A stretch of DNA of 64,000 nt from an uncultured Lachnospiraceae bacterium (GCA_934351925.1 CAKRJT010000007.1:57114-121113), one strand, 5' to 3'; shown: positions 24,031-33,132, counted from the stretch's first letter. A program made the numbers and translations. The notes: generated from the sequence alone by a model not told the origin.

Positions 24031-25722
24031 ATGATGTTGGATAAAAGTGGTCTGAATGACAGAACCTTTGGGATATCCTCGATGACGAACCCAAGAACTT
24101 ATTCATTTATATGTAATCTTAATACAGGTGTCTCACGCTGGTCTGCGAATGCCGTAGAATATTTCGGTCTTGCAGGCGAATATACCGACAATGCGGCTGA
24201 AGAATGGAAGTCCCATATTTTCCCGGATGATATGCCTGCCTACAGTGAGGCTTACAATCGTATTATCAGCAGGGAGGTCATGTCCCAGGACTTCGAGTAC
24301 CGTGTTAAAAATCGACAGGGAAATTATGTACTCGTAACATGCCGGTCGATAATCTCTGAGGGACACGACGGAGAACCGGATCTGTTCGCAGGAACCATAA
24401 TCAATCACGGAATAGAGGATGCCATTGATGCGACAACCGCCCTGCACGGTGACAGCACATTCCTAAGCTGCATTCAGAACATTCTGAACAACCATGGAAG
24501 TGCAGCTATACTCAAGATAGGAATTGAACAGTTTGCACACCTTAATATTCTGTACGGTTTTAAGATGGGAAATGCGGTTCTAAAAAAATTTGCAGAAATA
24601 CTATCCGATGCAATAAAAGACAAGGGTATGGCATTCCGTCTCTCCGGCTCTAAATTTGCCATAATTCTCTATGGCAATTATAGTATAGATACCATCAGAA
24701 ACTGCTATGAGCAGTTGAGGGATAAACTCAGATACCACTTCTCCATCGATGGTAAGAATCTGCCTATATCAGTATGCGGTGGAGCTTTTTTTGTCACACC
24801 TGGCTATGCAGGCTCCGGCATTGAAATCAGGAGCTGCCTTACCTATGCCATTTCCTTGTCAAAGGAGGAGCGGCATGGTGATATTGTTTTCTTTGATGAG
24901 AACGACAGTTTCTATGGAAAGCGGTTCCGGATGCTCTCAATCATACACAAGGACATCATAGAAGGCTGCAAAGGCTTCTACATGGTATACCAGCCTCTCA
25001 TAGACGTAAAGACAGGAAGGGTTGCCGGTGCGGAAGCACTTGTCAGATGGCAGAATAAAGAGTACGGCAATGTTTCTCCCGGACTTTTTATCCCATGGCT
25101 TGAGACGGATTCGGTTTTCTATGAGCTTGGCTTATGGATACTTAGGACTTCACTTAATGAGATGAAGGTTCTCTCGCAGAAATATCCGGAGCTCATTCTC
25201 AACATCAACATAACAGCATCACAGTTGGAGAGAGATGAATTTAAGAAAGACGCCATGGATATTATATCGCAGAGCGGTTTTAACAGGGAGAAAATAATTC
25301 TTGAACTCACTGAAAGATGTAGACAGCTCGACTACAATATACTTGCGGATACCATAGATTTCTTCCACGAGCAGGGAATAAGAATGTCTCTCGATGATTT
25401 CGGAACGGGTTCATCGGCACTCAATCTGCTCCGTGTTCTCCCTATTGATGAGCTGAAGCTTGATATGTCATTTGTCAGGAACATCGAACACAGCACCACC
25501 GATCAGGTACTTGTCGTGAACATTCTCAATGTTGCCGGACAGATGAACATCAAGACCTGTGTTGAAGGAGTTGAAACGAAAGGAATTGCGGACTTTTTAA
25601 AGTCGGAGAATGTTACATACTATCAAGGCTATTATTACTCTAAGCCTATCAAAATAGCTGATTTTGCAGACTATGCTGAGTCTAACTTCAGTAATACAGA
25701 GAAAGCTCCGGGAGAAGATTAA
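24031..25722 (+). CDS. PAS-GGDEF-EAL protein, probable c-di-GMP phosphodiesterase
   Basis: A 563-residue cytosolic signalling protein: PAS-like domain (about 30-125), GGDEF domain (about 150-285) and EAL domain (about 305-550). The GGDEF signature is degenerate (RLSGSKFAI near residue 205), so cyclase activity is unlikely. The EAL domain keeps the catalytic segments: AEALVRW near 332, NINITASQLER, ELTER, DDFGTGSS, KLDMSFV and CVEGVET. It should therefore hydrolyse c-di-GMP, with the GGDEF domain perhaps acting as a GTP sensor. Its stop overlaps the start of the next gene by one base. Confidence 0.85.
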   Translation: MMLDKSGLNDRTFGISSMTNPRTYSFICNLNTGVSRWSANAVEYFGLAGEYTDNAAEEWKSHIFPDDMPAYSEAYNRIISREVMSQDFEYRVKNRQGNYVLVTCRSIISEGHDGEPDLFAGTIINHGIEDAIDATTALHGDSTFLSCIQNILNNHGSAAILKIGIEQFAHLNILYGFKMGNAVLKKFAEILSDAIKDKGMAFRLSGSKFAIILYGNYSIDTIRNCYEQLRDKLRYHFSIDGKNLPISVCGGAFFVTPGYAGSGIEIRSCLTYAISLSKEERHGDIVFFDENDSFYGKRFRMLSIIHKDIIEGCKGFYMVYQPLIDVKTGRVAGAEALVRWQNKEYGNVSPGLFIPWLETDSVFYELGLWILRTSLNEMKVLSQKYPELILNINITASQLERDEFKKDAMDIISQSGFNREKIILELTERCRQLDYNILADTIDFFHEQGIRMSLDDFGTGSSALNLLRVLPIDELKLDMSFVRNIEHSTTDQVLVVNILNVAGQMNIKTCVEGVETKGIADFLKSENVTYYQGYYYSKPIKIADFADYAESNFSNTEKAPGED

Positions 25723-26399
25723 TGTCAGTTAAGAAATTAATAAAAGGGTTATTGTATGTGTTTTGTACGGCTGCCCTTGCGGCAGCCATATATGTATTTT
25801 CCATAAACGGTTATGTTATGCTTGCGGCAAAGAATCGTATCCTGAGTGCTGACGAGGCGGCGGATTTAAAAGATGTGGACTGCATACTCGTACTTGGTGC
25901 TGCAGTGAAGCCCGACAAGACGCCGAGCGATATGCTGTATGACCGCATTATGACAGGAGTGGCTCTTTACAAGACAGGTGCATCGCCTAATATCATAATG
26001 AGCGGAGACCACGGAAGCGTCGATTACAACGAGGTGGGGACGATGAAAGCATACGCAATGGATGCCGGAGTTCCATCCGAAGCCATATTCATGGATCATG
26101 CCGGCTTCTCAACTTATGAGAGTGTATGCCGTGCAAAGGAAATCTTCGACGCACGGAAGATTATAATTGTATCACAGAAATACCATCTGTATCGTGCCAT
26201 TTATCTTGCAAATGCACTTGGCATTGAAGCTTACGGCGTTCCTGCGGACCTTCGTGGATATTTCGGACAGTATAAAAGGGAACTTCGCGAGATATTGGCA
26301 AGAAACAAAGATTTTGTCATGGCTATATCTAAGCCGGAGCCTGCCTGTCTCGGAGATAAGATATCCCTCGACGGAAGCGGCGATGTCACAAACGATTGA
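25722..26399 (+). CDS. DUF218 / SanA-like membrane-anchored protein
   Basis: A 225-residue protein with one N-terminal transmembrane helix (about 10-33) and a DUF218 domain: DCILVLGAAV, YDRIMTGVALYK, IIMSGDHG, STYESVCRA and IIIVSQKYHLYRA are the conserved segments. SanA/YdcF-type proteins are linked to envelope integrity, reaction unknown. It overlaps the stop of the c-di-GMP protein, indicating co-translation. Confidence 0.8.
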   Translation: MSVKKLIKGLLYVFCTAALAAAIYVFSINGYVMLAAKNRILSADEAADLKDVDCILVLGAAVKPDKTPSDMLYDRIMTGVALYKTGASPNIIMSGDHGSVDYNEVGTMKAYAMDAGVPSEAIFMDHAGFSTYESVCRAKEIFDARKIIIVSQKYHLYRAIYLANALGIEAYGVPADLRGYFGQYKRELREILARNKDFVMAISKPEPACLGDKISLDGSGDVTND

Positions 26400-26513
26400 A
26401 TTTCATACGGATTTAGAAGAAATACGCAGGCGGACATGGCAGCTATACATGTTTTCCTGCGTATCTGCATATAATATAATAGAGCAGCAAATGTCAGGGA
26501 GAGAGCTTCTGTG

Positions 26514-26654
26514 GTGAGAATAATAGGTTTTATGATGTTCTGGATTGCAGTGGGAATGATAATAGGGCTGCTTATTGAAAATGTATTCTGGGGAATTGTT
26601 ATAATTATTCTTCTGATGCTGTGCGGGTACAATCTGTTCTGCTGCTGTAAATGA
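26514..26654 (+). CDS. Very small membrane protein ending in a Cys triplet
   Basis: A 46-residue frame starting at GTG 26514 (a second GTG lies at 26511) with GGGAGAG upstream. Almost the whole peptide is hydrophobic: two predicted helices (FMMFWIAVGMIIGLL and VFWGIVIIILLMLCGYNLF) joined by a Glu-Asn turn, ending in CCCK. TATAAT at about 26473-26478 could be its -10 box, and a terminator follows at 26664. The ribosome site, promoter-like box and terminator support a real gene; function is unknown. Confidence 0.6.
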   Translation: MRIIGFMMFWIAVGMIIGLLIENVFWGIVIIILLMLCGYNLFCCCK

Positions 26655-26663
26655 ATGAAAAAA

Positions 26664-26687
26664 AAGCCTCGGAAAATTCCGGGGCTT
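26664..26687. terminator. Bidirectional terminator between the small membrane gene and rpmB
   Basis: AAGCCTCGGAA pairs with TTCCGGGGCTT (one G-U pair), preceded by an A-run and followed on the other side by TTAATTAA; it suits both converging transcripts. Confidence 0.8.
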
Positions 26688-26707
26688 AATTAACATCAAA
26701 CTCTTGA

Positions 26708-26893
26708 CTACGCTCTTGTAACAGCGCCTGATCTTAAGCAAGAAGTACATACATACATCTTTCTTGGACCTGCTGTTGTCAAAACCTTAACTGACTTAAC
26801 GTTTGACTTCCACATCTTGTTTGATTTTCTGTTAGAGTGACTTACCTTGAGTCCAAAATGAGCACCCTTATCACAAACAGCACACTTTGCCAT
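26708..26893 (-). CDS. rpmB: 50S ribosomal protein L28
   Basis: A 61-residue L28 protein starting MAKCAVCDKGAHFG, with the CxxC pair repeated in CTSC near the C-terminus (the zinc-binding form) and the conserved SHSNRKSNKMWKSN basic segment. The start has GGAGG on the minus strand. As in Bacillus it is divergently placed next to the Asp23-like and yloV-like genes. Confidence 0.96.
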   Translation of the reverse strand: MAKCAVCDKGAHFGLKVSHSNRKSNKMWKSNVKSVKVLTTAGPRKMYVCTSCLRSGAVTRA

Positions 26894-26945
26894 GATTGCA
26901 CCTCCTCAAAGCTTAATAATGCCTACTCGGCTGACAACAGAAGTT

Positions 26946-26974
26946 ATGATAACAGATATTTGAAGATTTTGCAA
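26946..26974 (-). promoter_or_regulatory. Promoter for rpmB
   Basis: On the minus strand TTGCAA (26974-26969), a 17-base spacer and TATCAT (26951-26946), about 55 bases before the rpmB start. Confidence 0.55.
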
Positions 26975-27022
26975 GCAAAAAAAATATTTTTTTAAAGTTT
27001 TTCACTTTTAAGTTCCATTTTA

Positions 27023-27041
27023 TATAATAATAATGTATAAT
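27023..27041 (+). promoter_or_regulatory. Tandem -10 boxes upstream of the Asp23-like gene
   Basis: TATAAT at 27023-27028 and again at 27036-27041; the matching -35 regions (TTTCAC or TTCCAT) are poor. Confidence 0.4.
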
Positions 27042-27092
27042 AATGACATCATGACTTTGTATACCGTGAACTACACGGAGATTGGAGGAACC

Positions 27093-27452
27093 ATGAAAGG
27101 TCGAATTGAAAATAAATTAGGAACAGTTATGATAGACCCGGAGGTTATCGCGATGTTCGCAGGAACAACAGCTATCGAGAGCTTCGGTATTGTCGGAATG
27201 GCTGCCGTCAGCATGAAGGACGGTCTTGTTAAGCTCCTTAAAAGAGAGAGCCTTACACACGGAATTAATGTAAAGATTGACGAAGAGAACTTGATTACTC
27301 TGGATTTTCATGTTATTGTATCGTACGGAGTTTCCATAGCCGCAGTTGCAGACAACCTTGTCAACAGTGTGAAATATAAGGTTGAGGAATTTGCAGGCAT
27401 GAAGATTAAGCAGATCAATATATTTGTTGATGGCGTAAGAGTAATTGACTAA
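27093..27452 (+). CDS. Asp23/Gls24 family envelope stress protein (YloU-like)
   Basis: A 119-residue Asp23/DUF322 protein with the family start GTVMIDPEVIAMFAGTTA, GIVGMAAV and the C-terminal IKQINIFVDGVRV. Homologues are small cytosolic or membrane-associated proteins linked to cell-envelope homeostasis and lie next to yloV as here. GGAGG precedes the ATG at 27093; the open frame from 27033 lacks a ribosome site. Confidence 0.9.
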   Translation: MKGRIENKLGTVMIDPEVIAMFAGTTAIESFGIVGMAAVSMKDGLVKLLKRESLTHGINVKIDEENLITLDFHVIVSYGVSIAAVADNLVNSVKYKVEEFAGMKIKQINIFVDGVRVID

Positions 27453-27476
27453 CCGTTATTTAAGGAGGATTTAACA

Positions 27477-29150
27477 GTGGCTATTAATACCATAGATGCA
27501 GCTATGCTCAAGAAGTGCTTTCTGGCAGGAGCTGCCAATCTGGAAGCAAAAAAAGAGATGATAAATGAACTGAATGTATTCCCGGTCCCTGACGGAGACA
27601 CAGGAACCAACATGACCATGACAATTCTGTCGGCAGCTAAGGAGGTCAGCTCCATATCCGCGCCGAACTTTGAAAATTTGTCGAAGGCTATATCAGGCGG
27701 TTCACTTAGAGGTGCACGCGGTAACTCAGGCGTTATCCTTTCACAGCTTTTCAGAGGCTTCACCAAGGAAATCAAGACTGCTGCGGCAATTGATGCCATG
27801 GTGCTTGCAAGAGCTTTCCAGAAGGCGACTGAGACAGCCTACAAGGCAGTTATGAAGCCTAAGGAGGGAACAATTCTCACCGTTGCCAAGGGTCTTGCCG
27901 ACAAGATGAATGAGCTTGCCTGTGAAGGCGGCGATTTAGAGGAGATATTAGGACAGGTTATTGAGCATGGACGCTATGTGCTCTCACAGACCCCTGAGAT
28001 GCTCCCTGTATTGAAGGAGGCAGGAGTTGTTGATTCGGGCGGACAGGGTCTTATCGAGGTAATCTCAGGTGCATACGACTGTCTGCTCGGCAAGGAGATT
28101 GACTTAACCGCAGCACTCGGCAGCACTGCTACAGCCAAGGTTGAGGCAGATGCCGTTCAGGCGGATATCAAGTTCGGCTACTGTACCGAATTTATCATCA
28201 ACGTAGAGAAGAAGTTCGACAATGGCGATGAGCTCAACTTCAAGGCTTATCTTGAATCGATTGGTGATTCCATTGTCGTTGTGGCAGACGACGAGATTGT
28301 TAAGGTACATGTACATACCAACGATCCGGGTCTCGCAATCCAGAAGGCACTTACTTACGGTTCTCTCAGCAAGATGAAGATAGATAATATGCGCGAGGAG
28401 CACAAGGAGAAGCTCATAAAGGAAGCAGAGAAGGCTGAAGCAGAGAAGAAGGCTGCCGAGGAGGCAGCTAAGAAAGCTTCTGAGCCTAAGAAGAAGTACG
28501 GCTTCATATCCGTATCCGCCGGTGCAGGACTCAGCGAGATATTTGACGGGCTCGGTGTAGACGTAGTCATTGAGGGCGGTCAGACCATGAACCCCAGCAC
28601 GGAGGATATGCTCAACGCAATAGACAATGTCAACGCCGAGAACGTGTTTATCCTTCCTAACAACTCGAACATCATACTCGCAGCCAACCAGGCACAGTCG
28701 ATCGTTACGGATAAGAAGGTATTTGTTGTTCCGTCTAAGACGATACCTCAGGGAATAACCGCACTCATCAATTTCGACGAGTCAGCCGAAGCCGAAGCTA
28801 ATTTCGAGAATATGTCAGCCGAGATGAAGAATGTCAAGACCGGTCAGGTTACCTATGCCGTCCGTGACACTTCCATGGATGGCAAAGAGATTAAGCAGAA
28901 CGATATCATGGGCATCGGAGACAAGACAATTCTCTCAGTCGGCAAGGACGTCGAGGGAACCACTCTCGATATGCTCTCGCAGCTCATAGACGACGACTCC
29001 GAGCTTATAAGTGTATATTATGGCGAAGATGTCTCTGACGAGGATGTCAAATCTCTCACTGCCAAGCTTGAGGAAGCATACCCTGACCTTGACCTTGAAG
29101 TCCACAGCGGAGGTCAGCCAATATACTATTACATCGTATCTGTGGAATAG
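27477..29150 (+). CDS. DAK2/YloV (FakA-like) kinase domain protein
   Basis: A 557-residue DhaL/DAK2 family protein. The ATP-binding domain (about 1-200) shows NVFPVPDGDTGTNM and GSLRGARGNSGVILSQ, both metal/ATP-site motifs. A Lys/Glu/Ala-rich helical linker near 305-335 leads to a C-terminal FakA-type domain (FISVSAGAGLSEIF, LPNNSNIILAANQA). In Staphylococcus FakA phosphorylates fatty acids bound by a FakB partner; I see no fakB in this window. The start is GTG at 27477 with AAGGAGG, 24 bases after the Asp23-like gene. Confidence 0.88.
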   Translation: MAINTIDAAMLKKCFLAGAANLEAKKEMINELNVFPVPDGDTGTNMTMTILSAAKEVSSISAPNFENLSKAISGGSLRGARGNSGVILSQLFRGFTKEIKTAAAIDAMVLARAFQKATETAYKAVMKPKEGTILTVAKGLADKMNELACEGGDLEEILGQVIEHGRYVLSQTPEMLPVLKEAGVVDSGGQGLIEVISGAYDCLLGKEIDLTAALGSTATAKVEADAVQADIKFGYCTEFIINVEKKFDNGDELNFKAYLESIGDSIVVVADDEIVKVHVHTNDPGLAIQKALTYGSLSKMKIDNMREEHKEKLIKEAEKAEAEKKAAEEAAKKASEPKKKYGFISVSAGAGLSEIFDGLGVDVVIEGGQTMNPSTEDMLNAIDNVNAENVFILPNNSNIILAANQAQSIVTDKKVFVVPSKTIPQGITALINFDESAEAEANFENMSAEMKNVKTGQVTYAVRDTSMDGKEIKQNDIMGIGDKTILSVGKDVEGTTLDMLSQLIDDDSELISVYYGEDVSDEDVKSLTAKLEEAYPDLDLEVHSGGQPIYYYIVSVE

Positions 29151-29157
29151 AAATGGC

Positions 29158-29202
29158 AGAACATCTAAATCGGGCATTATGCCGGTTTAGATGTTCTTTT
29201 CG
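29158..29202 (+). terminator. Terminator after the yloV-like gene
   Basis: AGAACATCTAAA (29158-29169) pairs with TTTAGATGTTCT, with a partly paired CGGGCAT/ATGCCGG tip, followed by TTTT. Confidence 0.75.
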
Positions 29203-29293
29203 CACCTAAGCAGTTTGAAAGATGAAAGAGCATGTCCCCTCATGGTATATCTTCTGTGAGGGGATAATTTGTATAATTCGGAAGGAAATTCGT

Positions 29294-31309
29294 ATGAAGC
29301 TTCACAGCCTTAAAGGAATAGGAGAGAAAACCGAACAGTTATTTGCAAAGGCAGGGATAACGGACACATCACAGCTTCCATACTATTATCCGCGCGGCTA
29401 TGACATATATAAGGATGCCATTCTGATAAGTGAGATAGAGGAGGACGGCGTTTACACGCTGTACCTGTGCATAGCCTCGGACGTTGAAGTAAAGCCCATG
29501 AAAAGTCTGACTATCACGACCGTCTTTGCCGTTGATGAACAGAACGAACGCATCAAGCTGACATGGTTTAACATGCCGTTTATGAAAGGGGCGTTAAAGC
29601 GCGGCTGCAGGTACATGGTACGCGGCAGGGTTGTCATAAAAGGAAAACTCGCAGCGATGGAGCAGCCCAAGCTCTATACCATGGCTGAGTACGAGCAGAA
29701 GCTTCACTATATACAGCCGATTTACCCGCTTGTAAAAGGACTCACCAACAATATGGTGATAAAAGCTGTGACACAGTATTTTGCATCACAGAACAATATT
29801 GAAGATATTGAATATCTTCCTAAGGAGCTTATCGAACGTTACGAGTTAAAGACACTGGACGAGGCTCTCAGGTACATTCATTTTCCGCGAAACATGGACG
29901 AGATGCTGCAATGTAAAAAAAGACTTGCATTTGACGAGTTTTTAGGCTTTACGATAAAGCTTAACAACCTAAAGGAGCAGCGGCAGTACCTTGAAAATGA
30001 ATGTCACATCACGGAAGGAAGTTATGCGCTTAAGTTAATTAGTGAGCTTCCATATGAACTGACGGCTCCGCAGAAAAAGGCTTACTGCGAAATGGTCTCC
30101 GATATGTCGGGTCCACATGTGATGAACAGGCTTATCCAGGGTGATGTCGGCTCAGGAAAGACAATCATAGCCGTTCTCGCTCTTTTAAATGCCGTTCAAT
30201 CAGGATTTCAGGGCGCACTCATGGCACCGACGGAGGTGCTCGCAAAGCAGCATTATGACACTATCTGTTCACTGCTTGAGGAACACAAGCTGCCTGCCAG
30301 ACCTGTTCTTCTTGTTGGCTCAATGACTGCTGCCGGAAAGAGAAAGGCACACGAGCAGATAAAAGCCGGTGAAGCTGACATCATTATCGGAACCAATGCG
30401 CTGATACAGGACAAAGTCGAGTACAGCAGGCTCGGGTTAGTTATAACTGACGAGCAGCACCGCTTCGGTGTGAACCAGAGGGGAAGTCTCGCCAAAAAAG
30501 GCTCACACCCGCATGTGTGTGTTATGAGTGCGACACCTATTCCACGGACACTCGCGATAATTCTGTATGGCGACCTCGACATATCCATAATAAATGTCAT
30601 GCCGGCCGGAAGACTTCCGATTAAAAATGCCGTGGTTGATGACAGCTACAGACCTAACGCTTACCGTTTCATCATGAATGAAGCCGCAAAAGGTCATCAG
30701 GCATATGTCATATGTCCGATGGTAGAGGAGAGCGAGATAAGCGAAAGCGAGAATGTGACCGACTACACCGTCGAGCTGCGAAAAAACCTTCCGGGGCTCA
30801 GCATTGAGGGTCTGCATGGTCAGATGCCGGCGGATATGAAAAATGAGATAATGGAAAGATTTGCACAGGGAAAAACGCAGGTGCTCGTGTCTACGACGGT
30901 TATAGAGGTCGGCATCAATGTTCCGAACGCTACCGTAATGCTGATAGAGAACGCCGAAAAATTCGGGCTTGCACAGCTTCACCAGCTTAGAGGACGTGTC
31001 GGAAGAGGAGCAGCACAGTCCTACTGCATCTTCGTGAGCACCTCAAGGAATACTGAGTCAAAACAGCGCCTCGACATCATCGGTAAGTCGAATGACGGTT
31101 TCTACATTGCCGAGCAGGATTTAAAGCTGCGCGGACCGGGTGATTTTTTCGGTGTAAGACAGAGCGGTGATATGTCATTTAAGCTCGCCGACATATACGC
31201 AGACGCCGATATGCTAAAAAAAGCCAAGGACTGCGCCGACTACATAATCGAAAATAATTTGCAGAATACCCTCAAAAAATCTTTCTCTCATCAGGACTTG
31301 ATGTTATAA
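29294..31309 (+). CDS. recG: ATP-dependent DNA helicase RecG
   Basis: A 671-residue superfamily 2 helicase that remodels stalled replication forks and Holliday junctions. The N-terminal wedge/OB domain spans about 1-230; helicase motifs include Walker A GDVGSGKT near residue 285, the DEQHRFG motif II typical of RecG, SATPIPRTL, and QLRGRVGRG motif VI. Length is normal. The frame is open from 29222, but GAAGGAAA upstream and the family start (MKLHSLKGIGEKT) indicate the ATG at 29294. Confidence 0.95.
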   Translation: MKLHSLKGIGEKTEQLFAKAGITDTSQLPYYYPRGYDIYKDAILISEIEEDGVYTLYLCIASDVEVKPMKSLTITTVFAVDEQNERIKLTWFNMPFMKGALKRGCRYMVRGRVVIKGKLAAMEQPKLYTMAEYEQKLHYIQPIYPLVKGLTNNMVIKAVTQYFASQNNIEDIEYLPKELIERYELKTLDEALRYIHFPRNMDEMLQCKKRLAFDEFLGFTIKLNNLKEQRQYLENECHITEGSYALKLISELPYELTAPQKKAYCEMVSDMSGPHVMNRLIQGDVGSGKTIIAVLALLNAVQSGFQGALMAPTEVLAKQHYDTICSLLEEHKLPARPVLLVGSMTAAGKRKAHEQIKAGEADIIIGTNALIQDKVEYSRLGLVITDEQHRFGVNQRGSLAKKGSHPHVCVMSATPIPRTLAIILYGDLDISIINVMPAGRLPIKNAVVDDSYRPNAYRFIMNEAAKGHQAYVICPMVEESEISESENVTDYTVELRKNLPGLSIEGLHGQMPADMKNEIMERFAQGKTQVLVSTTVIEVGINVPNATVMLIENAEKFGLAQLHQLRGRVGRGAAQSYCIFVSTSRNTESKQRLDIIGKSNDGFYIAEQDLKLRGPGDFFGVRQSGDMSFKLADIYADADMLKKAKDCADYIIENNLQNTLKKSFSHQDLML

Positions 31310-31387
31310 TGGGCATGAATCTGGGCAAAGCTCTTTTTTCGATGTGCCACACTGCATAGTATATAATATAAAAAGGATGTTTTTACC

Positions 31388-31990
31388 ATGAAACTTTACA
31401 TAATCCGCCACGGCGAAACCGATTGGAATAAACAGAAAAAGCTGCAGGGTCAAAGTGACACCGAGCTTAATGAATACGGTATTGAGTTAGCGCGCATCAC
31501 AGGCGAGGCCTTAAAGGATGTCCCTTTCGACTATATCTTTTCAAGCCCGCTGACACGGGCATACAGGACGGCAGAGCTTATCTGCAGAGACAGAAAGCTT
31601 GAGATTAAGACCGATGACCGCCTAAAAGAGATATGTTTCGGTGTCAATGAAGGTGTACCTGCCGAGCTTATAAGCAGGAATTTTCATTGTTTTTTTGATG
31701 CACCGGATAAGTATGTCCCTGCTGATGGAGGTGAAACCTACGAGGAGCTCTGCGCCCGATCGAGAGATTTCATAGACACGGTGATTGTTCCGCTGTCACT
31801 TAAAGAACCGGACGCGACGGTGCTCATAACGGCACATGGTGCGCTCAATAAATCCATTATGATTTACCTCAATCATCTCGAGATTAAGAATATGTGGGAC
31901 GGAGTGTTCCAGAAAAACTGCTGTGTCAATATTTTTGAGATAAACGGCTTTGATTTCAAGATGCTTCAGGAAGCAAAAATATATTACTAA
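31388..31990 (+). CDS. Histidine phosphatase superfamily protein
   Basis: A 200-residue phosphoglycerate-mutase-like phosphatase. The catalytic motif IRHGETDWN is at residues 5-13 (phospho-accepting His), with SSPLTRAYRTAEL near 53 and a second catalytic His in ITAHGALNK near 150. The family covers broad-specificity phosphatases and cobalamin-pathway enzymes; no neighbour fixes the substrate. A TATAAT at 31362-31367 suggests its own promoter after recG. Confidence 0.85.
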   Translation: MKLYIIRHGETDWNKQKKLQGQSDTELNEYGIELARITGEALKDVPFDYIFSSPLTRAYRTAELICRDRKLEIKTDDRLKEICFGVNEGVPAELISRNFHCFFDAPDKYVPADGGETYEELCARSRDFIDTVIVPLSLKEPDATVLITAHGALNKSIMIYLNHLEIKNMWDGVFQKNCCVNIFEINGFDFKMLQEAKIYY

Positions 31991-32018
31991 ACAGCCACTA
32001 ATTTAGGAGGAAAATAAA

Positions 32019-32573
32019 ATGAGAGTAATAGCCGGCACAAGAAGAAGTATGCCGCTCAAAACAATAGAAGGTCTTGCCACGCGGCCTACGCAGGACAGAA
32101 CGAAGGAGACATTGTTTAACGTTATACAGAATGATGTTCCGGGCAGTATGTTCCTCGACCTGTTCTCGGGAAGCGGCGCCATAGCTGTAGAAGCATTAAG
32201 CCGCGGTGCGAAGAAGGCATATCTGGTTGAGAACAGCAGGACGGCTGCCGCGTGCATACGGGACAACCTCACCTTCACAAAGCTTAGCGACGACGCCGTG
32301 TTGATGGAGACTGACGCTCTCACGGCACTGAGAAGATTGGAAGGCAAGGCTGTTTTTGACATAATTTTCATGGATCCGCCATATAATCATGGATATGAGA
32401 GGGAAGTACTCTCATATCTCTCGGACTCTAAGCTGATTGATGAGTATTCCATAATCGTGGTTGAGGCATCTAACGAGACAGGCTTTGACTATCTTGACGG
32501 ACTTGGTTTTACCGCCTATAAGATAAAAAAGTACAAAAACAATATGCATATATTCATCCGGAAAAACCAATAG
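32019..32573 (+). CDS. rsmD: 16S rRNA (guanine(966)-N(2))-methyltransferase RsmD
   Basis: A 184-residue class I SAM methyltransferase: start MRVIAGTRRSMPL, RPTQDRTKETLFN, SAM-site DLFSGSGAIAVEALSRG and the catalytic MDPPY motif near residue 117. It methylates G966 of 16S rRNA. AGGAGG precedes the ATG. The rsmD-coaD-ylbJ neighbourhood matches the ylbH-coaD-ylbJ order in Bacillus. Confidence 0.94.
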   Translation: MRVIAGTRRSMPLKTIEGLATRPTQDRTKETLFNVIQNDVPGSMFLDLFSGSGAIAVEALSRGAKKAYLVENSRTAAACIRDNLTFTKLSDDAVLMETDALTALRRLEGKAVFDIIFMDPPYNHGYEREVLSYLSDSKLIDEYSIIVVEASNETGFDYLDGLGFTAYKIKKYKNNMHIFIRKNQ

Positions 32574-32604
32574 TTTTGACCATTCAGGGTCAGATAAAAA
32601 AATA

Positions 32605-32638
32605 AAGGAGCATGGGCATGCGCCCTAAAATACTATGA
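32605..32638 (+). promoter_or_regulatory. Tiny leader ORF coupled to coaD, with hairpin in the spacer
   Basis: The only ribosome site (AAGGAG, 32605-32610) is 24 bases before the coaD ATG but seven bases before an ATG at 32618 that opens a six-codon frame (MRPKIL). Its TGA (32636-32638) overlaps the coaD start codon as ATGA. The same stretch forms the hairpin GGGC-ATGC-GCCC (32614-32625). coaD translation is therefore probably reached by coupling or by folding of the spacer. Confidence 0.5.
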
Positions 32639-33114
32639 GAATAGCAGTATATCCCGGAAGCTTTGATCCGGTAACTCTTGGACATATGGATATTATAAGC
32701 CGTTCCTCAAAGCTGTTCGACAAGCTTATAGTCGGAGTATTAATAAACAGTTCAAAAGTTCCATTGTTTTCTGCCGAGGAACGTGTTAACATGATAAAAG
32801 GTGTAGTTTCACAATACCCTAATGTTGAAGTGAAAGCATTTGACGGACTGTTGGTCGAATTTGCGAAACTATGTAACGCTACTGCAGTTGTGCGGGGGCT
32901 TCGTGCCGTGACCGATTTCGAGTACGAGCTGCAGATGTCGCAGACCAACCGCATTATCGCACCTGACATAGATACGATATTCCTGACAACGAACCTTAAT
33001 TACGCATATCTTAGTTCAAGCGTAGTCAAAGAAGTCGCCAGATATGGAGGAGACATCTCGAAATTTGTAGCTCCCGAGGTTCGCACACAGGTTATGGAGA
33101 AATATAACAGATAA
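32635..33114 (+). CDS. coaD: Phosphopantetheine adenylyltransferase
   Basis: A 159-residue nucleotidyltransferase of coenzyme A synthesis (4'-phosphopantetheine + ATP to dephospho-CoA). GSFDPVTLGH at residues 8-17 holds the catalytic HxGH-type site (here TLGH), and YLSSSVVKEVARYGG is the C-terminal nucleotide motif. Length is normal and the start aligns with the family, although no ribosome site is at the usual distance; a short coupled leader ORF precedes it. Confidence 0.95.
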   Translation: MRIAVYPGSFDPVTLGHMDIISRSSKLFDKLIVGVLINSSKVPLFSAEERVNMIKGVVSQYPNVEVKAFDGLLVEFAKLCNATAVVRGLRAVTDFEYELQMSQTNRIIAPDIDTIFLTTNLNYAYLSSSVVKEVARYGGDISKFVAPEVRTQVMEKYNR

Positions 33115-33132
33115 AATTTCCGGAGGATTAGT

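Noticed and set aside
29222..29293. 24-codon N-terminal extension of recG
   Set aside because: RecG proteins start at the MKLHSLKGIGEKT region, and the ribosome site fits the ATG at 29294.
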